Of a stretch of DNA of 32,943 nucleotides, positions 22,467 to 30,859 are shown piece by piece. Origin of the DNA: a virus; the IMG/VR virus record IMGVR_UViG_3300046488_000111, positions 1 to 32,943 of that record; one strand, written 5' to 3'. Positions within the stretch are counted from its first letter, which is position 1. Every line of letters begins with the position of its first letter. Made by a program: the position numbers and the translations under genes. The notes below the pieces were generated by a model, which saw only the letters and a program-made list of their open reading frames with translations, searched no databases and was not told the origin of the DNA.

Positions 22467-24275
22467 TCACGCCGCCTGTCGCAGCGCCTGCGGCGCCCGG
22501 ATACGCATGTATTCGCGCACGACTTTGACCACGCTGGCCGGCGCGATTACCGCCTGGCACAGCGCCTTGCCGGTTGCCGCATCAGCGGTGCAGTGGCCCA
22601 TGTGGTGATGGATCCGGTGGCAGGGCCAGCATGGCGCTGCCTCCGGCAGAATTTCCACCGCATTAACCCAGTGTAATGTCAGGTCGCCCGGCGCCGAGTG
22701 GGTCAGCAGTACCACCTTCAGCATGGGTGCCATCGCCACCGCATTCAGAATCCCGGTCTCCTGCCCGACGACCGCGTCAGCGAGCTGCGCGAACGCAAGC
22801 AGCTGACGCAATGGCCAACTGGTGCCGACGAGGCGCACGCCTGGCGCGGTCTTCGCATCCTTCAGATCGCCGAGATCACCAGCGATGAGGACGTTGACGC
22901 CCTCGGCCGCCAGCGTCTCGGCGAACGCGAGCACATGCGGCCAGTATTTGGTCGGAGACGAACCGGACGCCGCCACCAGGACGACTGGTCCCTCGATCTT
23001 GTCACGTTCTGCCCGCGCCCAGGCAACTTCCTCCGCGCTCGGGTAGAAGCGCTGATGGAAGTCCGCCTGCACCAAGCCCGGCACGCCGGCGAGCGCGTGC
23101 AGGCGCTCGAGATAGTTGCCGCCGAAAACCTGCCGCCGCAGCGCCTGCGGCCAGTAATAGCGTAGATCCGCCTCGATCGCGATCATGTTCTTTTCGATCG
23201 ATTCGTTGAGATTGATCACGCGATCGTACTTTTTCGTCTCCCGTTCGATGAAGCCGGCAGCGACGTTGCCCGGCATCTCGTGGTACATGACGATCGCATC
23301 GACGTTCGGATCGTGCCGCAGCATTTCCTCCCCGCGCTGCTCGGTGTAGACCGTGACGTGGTAGCCCTCCGCCTTCAGGTGCGGTAGAACCGAACTCGCC
23401 ATGATCACGTCGCCGTAGGCACCCGGCCGGATCACGGCCACCCTCTTCTGCCCGGGCGCGGGGTCGCGATCGTTGCGGCCGATCGGCGCGAGCGCGCGCC
23501 GCCAGTCGTCGGCCGGGCCCGAGACCTCGCACAAGGCGATGCGCGCGGCCTTCTCGCGCGGCACGCACAGCATATTGATCGAGACGATGCCCGGGAAAAT
23601 GTTGTCGCGGTTGCCGCGGACATTGCCCGGGTTAAACAGCGGCGGCAGGTGCCACCACATCTGGTAATCAAGTGCCGCGATCACATTGATCAGCGCCGCC
23701 GATTTCTCGGCGCGGTCGTTTTCCACGTACAGCGTCGGGCGCAGCCGGTGGATGGTGTCCACCGCGCCGGCGATAACCTCGGCCTCCATGCCTTCGACAT
23801 CGATCTTGAGCAGGTGCAGCGCGTCCAGGTTGAGGCTGTCGATGGTCACCAGCGGCACCGATTCACCGTTGCCCGCGCCGAGTTCGACGCCGCCGAAATT
23901 GCCGACCTCGCCATAGTTCACTTCAGGTACGGCGATCATACCGGGGGCCGCCCCGACGGCAGCGTGGACCGCCATACTGTTCGCGCAACCGTTCTCGCGC
24001 AGGTTCGCAGCCAGAATCTCGTGGATGGCGCGCTGCGGCTCGAACGCGATCAGCCGACCCTCGGCGCCGATGTGCTTCGCCAAGTGCACACTGTGGGCGC
24101 CGATGTTCGCACCGACCTCCACAATCACCTGGCCGGGCCGTGTCAACTGCTCGAGCAGCCCGGCTTCGGCATCCGAGAATTCTCCGTACTGTTCGAGCGA
24201 CATGCCGATGAACTTATCGTTCGGCGGGTACCGCAGCACGCCGTGCTTGCAGCGTGCAATTGCTGTTTCGATCAT
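22467..24275 (-). CDS. FkbM methyltransferase-GT9 glycosyltransferase fusion
   Basis: The protein has 602 residues. Residues 1-~250 are an FkbM-type SAM-dependent methyltransferase: VGANIGAHS (54-62), AFEP (77-80) and KIDVEGMEAEV (157-167) are its SAM and core motifs. Residues ~278-600 form a heptosyltransferase-like GT9 domain: VAVIRPGAYGDVIMASSVLP at its start, then VAASGSSPTKYWP and VGQETGILNAVAMA. Both domains look intact. The gene lies between large terminase and gpW, with GGAG 7 nt before ATG, and shares the operon's direction. It is a cargo gene that could modify host LPS or capsule or virion sugars. GC and style match the neighbours, so it is not obviously a recent insertion. Confidence 0.85.
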   Translation of the reverse strand: MIETAIARCKHGVLRYPPNDKFIGMSLEQYGEFSDAEAGLLEQLTRPGQVIVEVGANIGAHSVHLAKHIGAEGRLIAFEPQRAIHEILAANLRENGCANSMAVHAAVGAAPGMIAVPEVNYGEVGNFGGVELGAGNGESVPLVTIDSLNLDALHLLKIDVEGMEAEVIAGAVDTIHRLRPTLYVENDRAEKSAALINVIAALDYQMWWHLPPLFNPGNVRGNRDNIFPGIVSINMLCVPREKAARIALCEVSGPADDWRRALAPIGRNDRDPAPGQKRVAVIRPGAYGDVIMASSVLPHLKAEGYHVTVYTEQRGEEMLRHDPNVDAIVMYHEMPGNVAAGFIERETKKYDRVINLNESIEKNMIAIEADLRYYWPQALRRQVFGGNYLERLHALAGVPGLVQADFHQRFYPSAEEVAWARAERDKIEGPVVLVAASGSSPTKYWPHVLAFAETLAAEGVNVLIAGDLGDLKDAKTAPGVRLVGTSWPLRQLLAFAQLADAVVGQETGILNAVAMAPMLKVVLLTHSAPGDLTLHWVNAVEILPEAAPCWPCHRIHHHMGHCTADAATGKALCQAVIAPASVVKVVREYMRIRAPQALRQAA

Positions 24276-24290
24276 TGCCTGATCTCCTGA

Positions 24291-26441
24291 TTAACGCCGC
24301 AGCCAGTTATCCCGGCGCGGCAGCCACTGCTCCCGTACCGCTGGCGGCGGCATCGCGGGTGCAGACGTTTGCACAACCTCATGCGGATCGATCTCCACCT
24401 GGGCGCGTGTTTCGTTCGGCGCCGCCGCGGAATCCGCTCCGAGCTCGGGGGCTGCGTCCGCGGCGATCGCCTTCCTTTGCTCTTCGGCGCGCCGCGCCGC
24501 GACGAAGAGGTCCTGTGCCGTCGCGAGCAGCGAAGCCTCGAGGCGGTCCCAATTGATTCGGTTCAAGCCGGCGTAGATTGCTGCGGCGTACGCGTAGACC
24601 TCCAGGTCCAGCGGCTCGTTGCGCTCGGTCTCCTCTTTCTCCCAGGAGCCCTTGAGGAAGCCCTTCACGTACTTAGTGATGAAATGCTCCGCGACCAGCC
24701 CGCGGAAATACTCATCCGGCAGCCCGTCGGGGAAGTGCATGTACCCCGGGCCTGGCTGTTCGATCTTCAGCCGCGCGTAGATCTCGTGCTTGGCTGTGTC
24801 GGCGCCGACCGGCCAGAGGTCGATCCCATTGGGAATCTTCTGGCCGTTGTGATCGATATCCTGTTTCGTCGGCCGGCCAAGCACCGTCTTGCCGGACTGC
24901 GTTTGGCCGCGTACGGGAAACACGTGATACATGAGTCGTGGCCGGCAGTAATCGTAGACCACCTGCGTGCGGTAGCCAGCGTCGACCGCGATGGCGGTAA
25001 TGCGGAGTTCCGCGCCGCTCTCGTGCGGAAACTTCTTTTTCCGGTATTCGTCCAGCGCCGCCCAGGGCCCAGTCGGGCCTGCGTTCTCCGTGTCCCCAAA
25101 AATTACCTGGTAGTCGACCAGGCAGCTTTCCTTCTCGCGCCCCCAGCCCTTTACCTTCACTTCCAGGCGGTTGCCCTGGACGTCGACGGAGCCGGTGAGC
25201 AGCAGGGCGAACCTTGGCGCCGTGCCGAGACGGTAGGTCTTCGCGCGGTCCTTCAGCGTCAGGTCGGAGATCGTCTCGCCGGTGTCGACGTACGGCTCCG
25301 CGGCGACCGTATTCATCCACAGCTTCAGCCGCGACTTCGTCGGGTCCTTGTCCGCGAGCAACCGGGACTCGACCACCTGTCGCCAGGAGAACCACCCGAG
25401 CGGAGAATAAAACGCCGGCAGGTGGTAGCCCTTGTGATTCCTGACTTCCGGCCGCTCCGGAACCCAGCGTCCGCGCGGCAACATGTATGATTTGTGGTGC
25501 TCGTCAATGCGCGCGTGGCAGTGCTCGCATTCGTACCAGACATCGAGCACCTCGCCGGTGTCGCGCGCCTTCGCGTCCGGCGTGCCCTCTGCGACTGCGA
25601 CAATTTCGCCGCTATCCGCGTCGACGATCTCCCAGCGCTTCTGCGTCTCCCAGCGAAACTGCACCCACTTAAGCACCTGCTCGGCCTCGCAATGCGGGCA
25701 CGGCAACCAGCGCTTACGGCGGTCCGAGCGCTGATAATGTTTCCATATCTTCGAGCGCCGGTCGGTGCACGAGCTAGCGCGGTAAATCTTCTTCCGCAGC
25801 TGATATGTGTCTGTGCGTTTCTCCGCGAGTTCGTCCGCAGGACCCTGCCCGTCGACGTCGTCCGGATATTCGTCGATCTCATCCTCGAACAGCCAACGGA
25901 CGGGCGTGGACTTCAGCTCCGCCGCGCTGTTCGATCCGGCGATCACCAAGATGCCGCCGGGGAACACTTTCAACGAGGCGGAGTTCGTGCTGTCGCGTGA
26001 CTGGTCGCTCACCTTACTGCGCAGTGACGGCGTCGAATCGATCATTTTCGACAGACGCGTCTTCGAGTTGCGCTTGCCGGTGGCGGATGTCGGCAGGACC
26101 ATCATGCCCGGGCCGCCGCCTATGTCCATGTTGTAGCCAACGAAGTTGTTGCCTATCTCCGTCTTGGTCACCTGCGTGCCGGCGACGAATGTAACCTCCG
26201 GCGTCGGGTCGCTCGGCGAGAGCGCATCCATGATTTCCCGCGCATGCGGCACGCGGTCTGTGCGCCACGGCCCCGGCTCCGCGGAACTTTCCGGCGTCAG
26301 CACGCGATTCGCATCCGCCCACTCGGAAATAGTCAGATCAGGATCTGGCCGGATCGCCTCGGCGAATGCTTCGCAGTCAAGCAACCATGCGTTCGGCAAC
26401 CCCTCGGGCAGCCTCGGCGAGTGCATCATCGGAGAGTTCAT
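24291..26441 (-). CDS. Terminase large subunit, GpA family
   Basis: The 716-residue protein contains TISEWADANRVLTPESSAEP near residue 40, as in lambda gpA, then VTFVAGTQVTKTEIGNNFVG (ATPase region), LFEDEIDEYPDD (acidic Walker B-like) and a zinc-ribbon (CPHCEAEQ; CEHCHARI). The C-terminal half has nuclease acidic motifs (TGSVDVQG, AIAVDAGYRT). It cuts and pumps DNA into the prohead. The start overlaps the 3' end of the small-subunit gene by 65 nt; internal methionines at residues 5 and 6 are alternatives. Length is slightly above lambda gpA (641). Confidence 0.93.
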   Translation of the reverse strand: MNSPMMHSPRLPEGLPNAWLLDCEAFAEAIRPDPDLTISEWADANRVLTPESSAEPGPWRTDRVPHAREIMDALSPSDPTPEVTFVAGTQVTKTEIGNNFVGYNMDIGGGPGMMVLPTSATGKRNSKTRLSKMIDSTPSLRSKVSDQSRDSTNSASLKVFPGGILVIAGSNSAAELKSTPVRWLFEDEIDEYPDDVDGQGPADELAEKRTDTYQLRKKIYRASSCTDRRSKIWKHYQRSDRRKRWLPCPHCEAEQVLKWVQFRWETQKRWEIVDADSGEIVAVAEGTPDAKARDTGEVLDVWYECEHCHARIDEHHKSYMLPRGRWVPERPEVRNHKGYHLPAFYSPLGWFSWRQVVESRLLADKDPTKSRLKLWMNTVAAEPYVDTGETISDLTLKDRAKTYRLGTAPRFALLLTGSVDVQGNRLEVKVKGWGREKESCLVDYQVIFGDTENAGPTGPWAALDEYRKKKFPHESGAELRITAIAVDAGYRTQVVYDYCRPRLMYHVFPVRGQTQSGKTVLGRPTKQDIDHNGQKIPNGIDLWPVGADTAKHEIYARLKIEQPGPGYMHFPDGLPDEYFRGLVAEHFITKYVKGFLKGSWEKEETERNEPLDLEVYAYAAAIYAGLNRINWDRLEASLLATAQDLFVAARRAEEQRKAIAADAAPELGADSAAAPNETRAQVEIDPHEVVQTSAPAMPPPAVREQWLPRRDNWLRR

Positions 26442-27033
26442 GGAGCACCTGCTTGATCGCTTTGGTCAGGATCGCGTGCACCTGGGTTGAGTCGCGCTCC
26501 GCAGCCAGCACCGCGGCCTCCCTGTCCGCGATCCCGAGCAGTTTGTCCCGCATGCCGCGGTAGCGTCTGGCCTTCACCGTCGCTTCATCGGCGCGCGATA
26601 CCACCAGGCCAAGGTCCTTCAGATAGTTGAGCTCGGCCTGCGCGGACTTGAACCGCTCGGTCTTTGCCCGGTGCTCAAGGTAACCGTGCGGGTCCTTACC
26701 GTCAGTCGGCGAAGCCGCGTGAGCCACCCCGGTTTTTTCGCCATCGGGCGGCTCTGCGGGCAAGCCCAGATCCAGTTCGCCAGGCTGAAGCGACTCCGCT
26801 TGCGAAATTACCGACGGCGCCACCGACACGGTCCCGCTGCGCTCGGCCTGGGTGGGATCAGTGTTGGCGGTCCACTGTTCGCTGCCCGCGATGTAGTCGA
26901 TCGCCGTGAGTCGCCCGCGCGCATCGCGCTTCACGGACGTCACGCGCGCGGCGGCGATCGCCTTCTGCACGGCAGACAGCCGCACCTCGCGGCGGCGTGC
27001 GAACTCGCGCAAGCTGATCCACTCTTCGGCCAT
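26377..27033 (-). CDS. Terminase small subunit
   Basis: The 218-residue protein starts MAEEWISLREFARRREVRLS, an N-terminal helix-turn-helix-like region suited to DNA binding. A Gln/Pro-rich linker follows, and the C-terminal part (RRYRGMRDKLLGIADREAAV, then ELSDDALAEAARG) resembles Nu1/gp1-type small terminases. I chose the ATG at 27033; a frame extends further upstream but runs through the TGACCAC array. It would recognise the packaging site and recruit the large subunit, which follows in an overlapping frame. Confidence 0.8.
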   Translation of the reverse strand: MAEEWISLREFARRREVRLSAVQKAIAAARVTSVKRDARGRLTAIDYIAGSEQWTANTDPTQAERSGTVSVAPSVISQAESLQPGELDLGLPAEPPDGEKTGVAHAASPTDGKDPHGYLEHRAKTERFKSAQAELNYLKDLGLVVSRADEATVKARRYRGMRDKLLGIADREAAVLAAERDSTQVHAILTKAIKQVLHELSDDALAEAARGVAERMVA

Positions 27034-27034
27034 G

Positions 27035-27082
27035 TGACCACCCCTCAGAGTGACCACTTGACCACCTGCCAGAAGTGACCAC
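27035..27082 (+). repeat. Four TGACCAC direct repeats, candidate cosB/pac site
   Basis: TGACCAC occurs at 27035, 27051, 27059 and 27076, all in one orientation within 48 bp directly before the small terminase start. The outer copies share GTGACCACCCC. Lambda's small terminase binds repeated R sites just upstream of its own gene, so this is a plausible terminase-binding site. Confidence 0.55.
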
Positions 27083-27111
27083 CCCATGAAATACAACTGA
27101 CTAGTGATGAA

Positions 27112-27132
27112 ACGGGGTTCGAATAACCCCGT
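27112..27132 (-). terminator. Hairpin after the 27157 gene
   Basis: ACGGGGTT (27112-27119) and AACCCCGT (27125-27132) form an 8-bp stem with a 5-nt loop; minus-strand reading gives GTTTCATC after it. It lies between the gene at 27157-27945 and the terminase genes, so it may insulate them. The T tract is short. Confidence 0.5.
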
Positions 27133-27156
27133 GTTGGCGGCCCCCGGGAGGACCCG

Positions 27157-27945
27157 CTAGTTTCGCGAGCCGACTGCCTCGCGGAGGGCCTGGGCCAGGC
27201 GACCTGGGAACTCGGCGGCGGCAACACGCTCCGCCACTTCGAAGAACGGAAAGCGCTTGCGATACTGCGGTGCCTTGTTGACGAAGATCAGGAGCGGCTT
27301 CACTGCTGATCCACGGGAGAACTGATAGCGTGCCCACACGCCTGGCACCAGCTTGCCGTGCGTCTTGTTGATTACGAAGATGCGATAGCCTTGCTTCTTC
27401 ACCGCCCGGGCGAGCTTCTTCGCATCCTTCGATGCGCCACCTATACGCGATTCGTATCCGCCCGTGCGTTGTGCCCTCAACTGCGACAAGATCTGGACGA
27501 TCTGGCCGGCGCTCATGTTGCCGTAACTATCGAGCTTCGCCGCGGCGCCAGGCACGGCGAACATGCCTTTCGGCATTGCGCCGGCATAGATCAAAGCCAG
27601 TTCGAAGCGCTTCGGCAATCGAGCGCCACCATAGACTTCTGCCGCGAGGAAGCGATCCGCCGGCGTTCCCTTGCCCGCTTCATCTTTCAGCCAAACGAAA
27701 GCGTGCGGATCTATCGTCGTCGCACCCTTCATGAACACGCCGCCCGATGTCCAAGGAGTGGGCCTGTCGAATACCTGTCCGATCTCTAGGACCTCAGCAG
27801 CCTTCACGTCTTGAGCCGTACGACTCAAAGCAACCGCGGTGGCGTAGGGCAGCTCGCGCTTCTGCAATGCGTCTAGGCGCGCGAGCATACGGTCCAGGTC
27901 ATGCTTTATCGTGACCGTGAAGGGAGGCAAGGCCATGCGCGCCAT
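27157..27945 (-). CDS. Phage protein upstream of terminase, function unknown
   Basis: The protein has about 262 residues if started at 27945 (MARMALPPFTVTIKHDLDRM); a later ATG at 27936 is equally possible. The longer frame upstream would read through a hairpin (27954-27985) and was rejected. It contains YATAVALSRTAQDVKAAEVL and GVWARYQFSRGSAVKPLLIF, a basic, mixed alpha/beta protein. It faintly resembles minor tail protein Z-type sequences (an Ala-rich helix after the N-terminus) but the location beside terminases argues for a head or packaging role. I do not assign it. Confidence 0.6.
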   Translation of the reverse strand: MARMALPPFTVTIKHDLDRMLARLDALQKRELPYATAVALSRTAQDVKAAEVLEIGQVFDRPTPWTSGGVFMKGATTIDPHAFVWLKDEAGKGTPADRFLAAEVYGGARLPKRFELALIYAGAMPKGMFAVPGAAAKLDSYGNMSAGQIVQILSQLRAQRTGGYESRIGGASKDAKKLARAVKKQGYRIFVINKTHGKLVPGVWARYQFSRGSAVKPLLIFVNKAPQYRKRFPFFEVAERVAAAEFPGRLAQALREAVGSRN

Positions 27946-27953
27946 CCAAATGC

Positions 27954-27985
27954 GAAAGCCCGCAGGGCGTGCCATGCGGGCTTTC
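27954..27985 (-). terminator. Long perfect hairpin after the early operon
   Basis: GAAAGCCCGCA (27954-27964) and TGCGGGCTTTC (27975-27985) form a perfect 11-bp stem with a 10-nt loop. Both strands give CTTTC at the stem end, so it can act in either direction. It lies past the last early gene, a likely site for antitermination by a Q-like protein. Confidence 0.7.
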
Positions 27986-28024
27986 TGATCGTCTAGTGAT
28001 GACTTCACACCAGCTTAGCGGCTT

Positions 28025-28462
28025 TTATACGCTTTGGTTAGGGCGGCTGTCAAGTTTATTTTGTGATAGCGTCGACTCGGTCGCTGGCTTCGATCTGGCA
28101 GCCAGGTCATTCAGGGTTCCCATGATGCGCCAGTGCGCTCGGCCGATACGGGCGAACAGGGTGAACTTCGATATGCCCAGACGCTTCGCGGTCGAATCCG
28201 CTGTTCCAATCCGGGTGTAATACTCAATCACAGCGGGCCGCAGATCGTCTGGCAGCGCGCACACGGCTTTATCCGTCTCGCAGCATTCAATGTCATTTAG
28301 CGGAACGAGTGTTCCCTGCTGGCGCACGGTCTCGGTCGAGTCAGATTCGCCAATCATCTGTGGCCAACAGCTCTTGGCTCCGAGCATGTGCCTCAATGTC
28401 GCCCGATCCGATACTTGCCAACGCGCCCAGTCGTTCAAGCGCTTGTTGATGTAATCGATCAT
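28025..28462 (-). CDS. Phage regulator, possible late antiterminator
   Basis: The 145-residue protein has a sigma-like helix-turn-helix in its C-terminal half: ALPDDLRPAVIEYYTRIG then TADSTAKRLGISKFTLFARI and a final helix. Q-type antiterminators and RinA/ArpU-like late regulators share this design. It starts with an ATGA overlap (28459-28462) with the gene before it and is the last gene before a strong hairpin terminator leading into the late block. Place and fold suggest control of late genes; no closer match is recognised. Confidence 0.6.
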   Translation of the reverse strand: MIDYINKRLNDWARWQVSDRATLRHMLGAKSCWPQMIGESDSTETVRQQGTLVPLNDIECCETDKAVCALPDDLRPAVIEYYTRIGTADSTAKRLGISKFTLFARIGRAHWRIMGTLNDLAARSKPATESTLSQNKLDSRPNQSV

Positions 28463-28656
28463 CGCCTCCCCTTCAATGCTTCCTGCACCAGTTCACGGAT
28501 CCGAAGCCGGCGCATGTTACGCACCGTTCCGGGTGTAAGGCCCTGCTCTTCGGGCCGCCTGCCTGCCTTCGCTTCCCGCACTATCTTCGCCTGCGCTTGC
28601 AATTCCATCCGCTCGACCACCAGGGCCGGATCGCCGTACATCCACGAGGGCAGCAT
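28459..28656 (-). CDS. Small basic phage protein
   Basis: The 65-residue protein starts MLPSWMYGDPALVVERMELQ (ATG 28656, or GTG one codon upstream), followed by helices rich in Arg and Lys (AKIVREAKAGRRPEEQ, NMRRLRIRELVQEALKGRR). A longer frame exists upstream but overlaps the preceding gene without a good start. Basic charge suggests nucleic-acid binding. The stop overlaps the antiterminator-like gene by 4 nt. The function is unknown. Confidence 0.55.
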   Translation of the reverse strand: MLPSWMYGDPALVVERMELQAQAKIVREAKAGRRPEEQGLTPGTVRNMRRLRIRELVQEALKGRR

Positions 28657-28661
28657 CACGC

Positions 28662-28934
28662 TCACCGCTTCACCTTCGGTTTCGGCGCGGCGATAACCAT
28701 CTCGGCCAGACTGATGGCGTTCGCCGGCTTGGCGACCGGGGTGCCGATCTCGTTCCCGTTCTCGGTCGCGTAAAACGTGCCATCGTCTAATCCCTCGCGC
28801 ACCCATTGCGTCACGTCGGCTTTACCGAACGCAAGGCGCAGATCGTCGATCCAGGCGCTCACTATCGGCATCGCTTCCCGCATGTACCCGTTTGCCGGTC
28901 CGTCCTGTTTATCTATCCGTCCCATATGTCCCAT
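28662..28934 (-). CDS. Hypothetical early protein
   Basis: The 90-residue protein starts MGHMGRIDKQDGPANGYMRE (a start at the second methionine, three codons in, is possible). The central part (SAWIDDLRLAFGKADVTQWV) is helical and the C-terminus is basic (APKPKVKR). The start is preceded by AGGA and by a long alternating purine-pyrimidine tract with a palindrome (28945-28974). It is cotranscribed with the VapE gene. Not recognised. Confidence 0.55.
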   Translation of the reverse strand: MGHMGRIDKQDGPANGYMREAMPIVSAWIDDLRLAFGKADVTQWVREGLDDGTFYATENGNEIGTPVAKPANAISLAEMVIAAPKPKVKR

Positions 28935-29003
28935 TGGTTATTCCTGTGCGCGCGCGCACGCGTGCGCGTATACGAGGCGTCCCAAGGACGTAATGGGACG
29001 GAT
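28915..29003. repeat. Inverted repeat enclosing a Z-DNA-prone palindrome
   Basis: ATCCGTCCCAT (28915-28925) and ATGGGACGGAT (28993-29003) are perfect inverted repeats. Between them lies a 30-bp strictly alternating purine-pyrimidine tract (28945-28974) that contains the 16-bp palindrome CGCGCACGCGTGCGCG. It fills the gap between the VapE gene and the next gene. A replication origin or regulatory role is possible; nothing proves either. Confidence 0.6.
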
Positions 29004-29010
29004 ACAGTTT

Positions 29011-30300
29011 TTAGAACGGGTCTGCACCGTTTTGGTGCTCCTTGTTGGTAATTGGACGTTCAGGGCGCTCATAAAACCACTCGCGTGAGCCATCCGAATC
29101 CCGCTTCCGTAGCCAGCCGAGACCCTTCATGATCCGGCCAACATCCTGCTGCATCGCAACGGTCATTTTCGATTTCTCGACCGCCAAGCCTTCGCGCAAC
29201 ACGTCGAACGAGGTCACGCGCGGATTGATCACCACCGACGGAGAGGCCAACCACGCCCTGATAGGCTCCATCCAGGGATGTTCCACCACCCGGGCCTCCT
29301 GCTCCGGCCCGAACAGCTCCAGGTGCTCCTCCTGCGTCGGATAACAGCGCTCTCCCTGGCGCACCAGCACCACCGCCTCGGCAAAGAGCTGCTCGCGCAT
29401 GCCTGCCAGGACCTCGAGGTTGATTGGCTGCGCTTCCCCGCACAGAAACGGCCAGAAGCGCGTGTTGCCCGTCCAATCCTTCAGGTATAGGTTCTCGTTG
29501 GTAGTGCCGGCGAACACCACCTGGCGGTACACCGTGACCCGGCCGCGGATGTATTTCGGCACCCAGTTGTCTTTCACCGAGCTGATGAACTGCTTGACCC
29601 GGTTCGCCTCCGATTTGTTGAATGACGCCATTTCGCCGATCTCGTACAGCCACACGCCCTGAATCAGCTCGTACACGTCCTTGCCGCTCACGTCGAAATG
29701 CGAGTCCGAGAACCACGCGTCCGAGGCGAGTATCCGCAGCGCCGTCGATTTGCCCGTGTCCTGCGCGCCTTCGAGCACCGGCACGCTGCGCATGATGCAG
29801 CCAGGTTCGTATACCCTGCGCACCATGTTCATCAGAAAATAGCGGCCGCCGGCTGCCGAATAGGGCGAGCGCTTCACCCCGAGGCAATCTGGCATCCATT
29901 CGGCGAGCCGCGGCCGCTGGTCCCACTCCAGGCTGTCGAGCCACGAAGTAACCGGGTGGTGCTTGTTCAGCTGCGCGCAGGCGACCACGCCCTGTGATAC
30001 GTTGCCCAGCGCCTTGATCACCATCTTCATGTGCTGCGCGAGCCACATACCGAGCAGCGTGTCGTCTTCCGCCATCCACGGGCCTGCGCAAGCGCCAGTC
30101 GGCGCGCGTTTCATTTTCACCGGCATCTGCGAGAACGTATCGAATGCCAGCACGCCCTTCCAGGCCGGATGGTGCTGTAGGACCAGGTTCACGTTCTGCC
30201 AGCAATCGATCGGCTTGCCGGTATCCGACTTCACCAGGTTGCGCTGCCATGCGTCTGCGGCAAAAAGCTCCCTGACAACGTCCGTATCGGAATCTTGCAT
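29011..30300 (-). CDS. VapE-type primase/helicase
   Basis: The protein has 429 residues. The P-loop GAQDTGKST lies at 178-186, Walker B-like VWLYEIGEM at about 216-224, then RVKQFISSVKDNW and YRQVVFAGTTNENLYL (sensor region) and GNTRFWPF, all of the Virulence-associated E / superfamily 3-like helicase domain found in phage and satellite replication proteins. The N-terminal ~170 residues (CWQNVNLVLQHHPAWKGVL) are the part usually found in front of it. It starts 2 nt after the upstream stop. It should drive phage DNA replication with a partner primase. Confidence 0.85.
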   Translation of the reverse strand: MQDSDTDVVRELFAADAWQRNLVKSDTGKPIDCWQNVNLVLQHHPAWKGVLAFDTFSQMPVKMKRAPTGACAGPWMAEDDTLLGMWLAQHMKMVIKALGNVSQGVVACAQLNKHHPVTSWLDSLEWDQRPRLAEWMPDCLGVKRSPYSAAGGRYFLMNMVRRVYEPGCIMRSVPVLEGAQDTGKSTALRILASDAWFSDSHFDVSGKDVYELIQGVWLYEIGEMASFNKSEANRVKQFISSVKDNWVPKYIRGRVTVYRQVVFAGTTNENLYLKDWTGNTRFWPFLCGEAQPINLEVLAGMREQLFAEAVVLVRQGERCYPTQEEHLELFGPEQEARVVEHPWMEPIRAWLASPSVVINPRVTSFDVLREGLAVEKSKMTVAMQQDVGRIMKGLGWLRKRDSDGSREWFYERPERPITNKEHQNGADPF

Positions 30301-30302
30301 CG

Positions 30303-30848
30303 TCAGGCCGGCTCATGTTCGCCGGATAGCTCGCGCCGCACCCGCGCGCGCACTCGATCGAATTCTGGACGCGAAAACACGCCGCAGGCGCCCACCAGCG
30401 CGCATGTGCGCCACCAGGCGAAGGTCTCGCGGAAAGCGCTGTTCAGCGGCACCGCCCGTGGCCACGAGGTCAGCACCTGCGGTCCGGCGCGCGTATAGGT
30501 CAAATCGGCGGCCGAGGCAGACCGGCCAAGTTCGTCCACGCACCATACCAGCCCCGGCTCGCCACGCTCGAAGATGGCGGCGAGGCCCAACTGGTGCATG
30601 TGGCGCGCGGCCGTCAGGCTCAATGTTTCCGGCTTGAAGCAAGACACAAGAACGTCGAGCCCGCGCAGGATCGCCAGGTCGCCGGTGTCGAAGGGATAGT
30701 CGAACGGCAGGCCGATGCGCGCGACGCCCGCCTGGCCTTTCAATGTCTGCGCGTCGATGATGTGCCCCAGCGCAACCACCACCACCCAGGGCACCTTGCC
30801 CGCTTCGCGCAACTTCAGTAACGCCTTGCCGTAGGCGGGCAATCTCAT
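30303..30848 (-). CDS. Hypothetical early protein upstream of VapE
   Basis: The 181-residue protein starts MRLPAYGKALLKLREAGKVP with GAGGGG 5 nt upstream. It has beta-like PWVVVVALGHI and a central part resembling a nucleotide-handling fold (ILRGLDVLVSCFKPETLSL), ending in a helical, basic tail. It directly precedes the VapE gene and is divergent from the 30933 gene, with the 76-bp repeat between. It may be the primase partner, but no primase motif is evident. Function not assigned. Confidence 0.6.
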   Translation of the reverse strand: MRLPAYGKALLKLREAGKVPWVVVVALGHIIDAQTLKGQAGVARIGLPFDYPFDTGDLAILRGLDVLVSCFKPETLSLTAARHMHQLGLAAIFERGEPGLVWCVDELGRSASAADLTYTRAGPQVLTSWPRAVPLNSAFRETFAWWRTCALVGACGVFSRPEFDRVRARVRRELSGEHEPA

Positions 30849-30859
30849 CGCCGCCCCTC

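Noticed and set aside
27112-27132. T-arm-like sequence (GGGGTTCGAAT) suggesting a tRNA remnant or att site
   Set aside because: The loop has 9 bases and no acceptor or anticodon arms flank it; a simple hairpin explains it.
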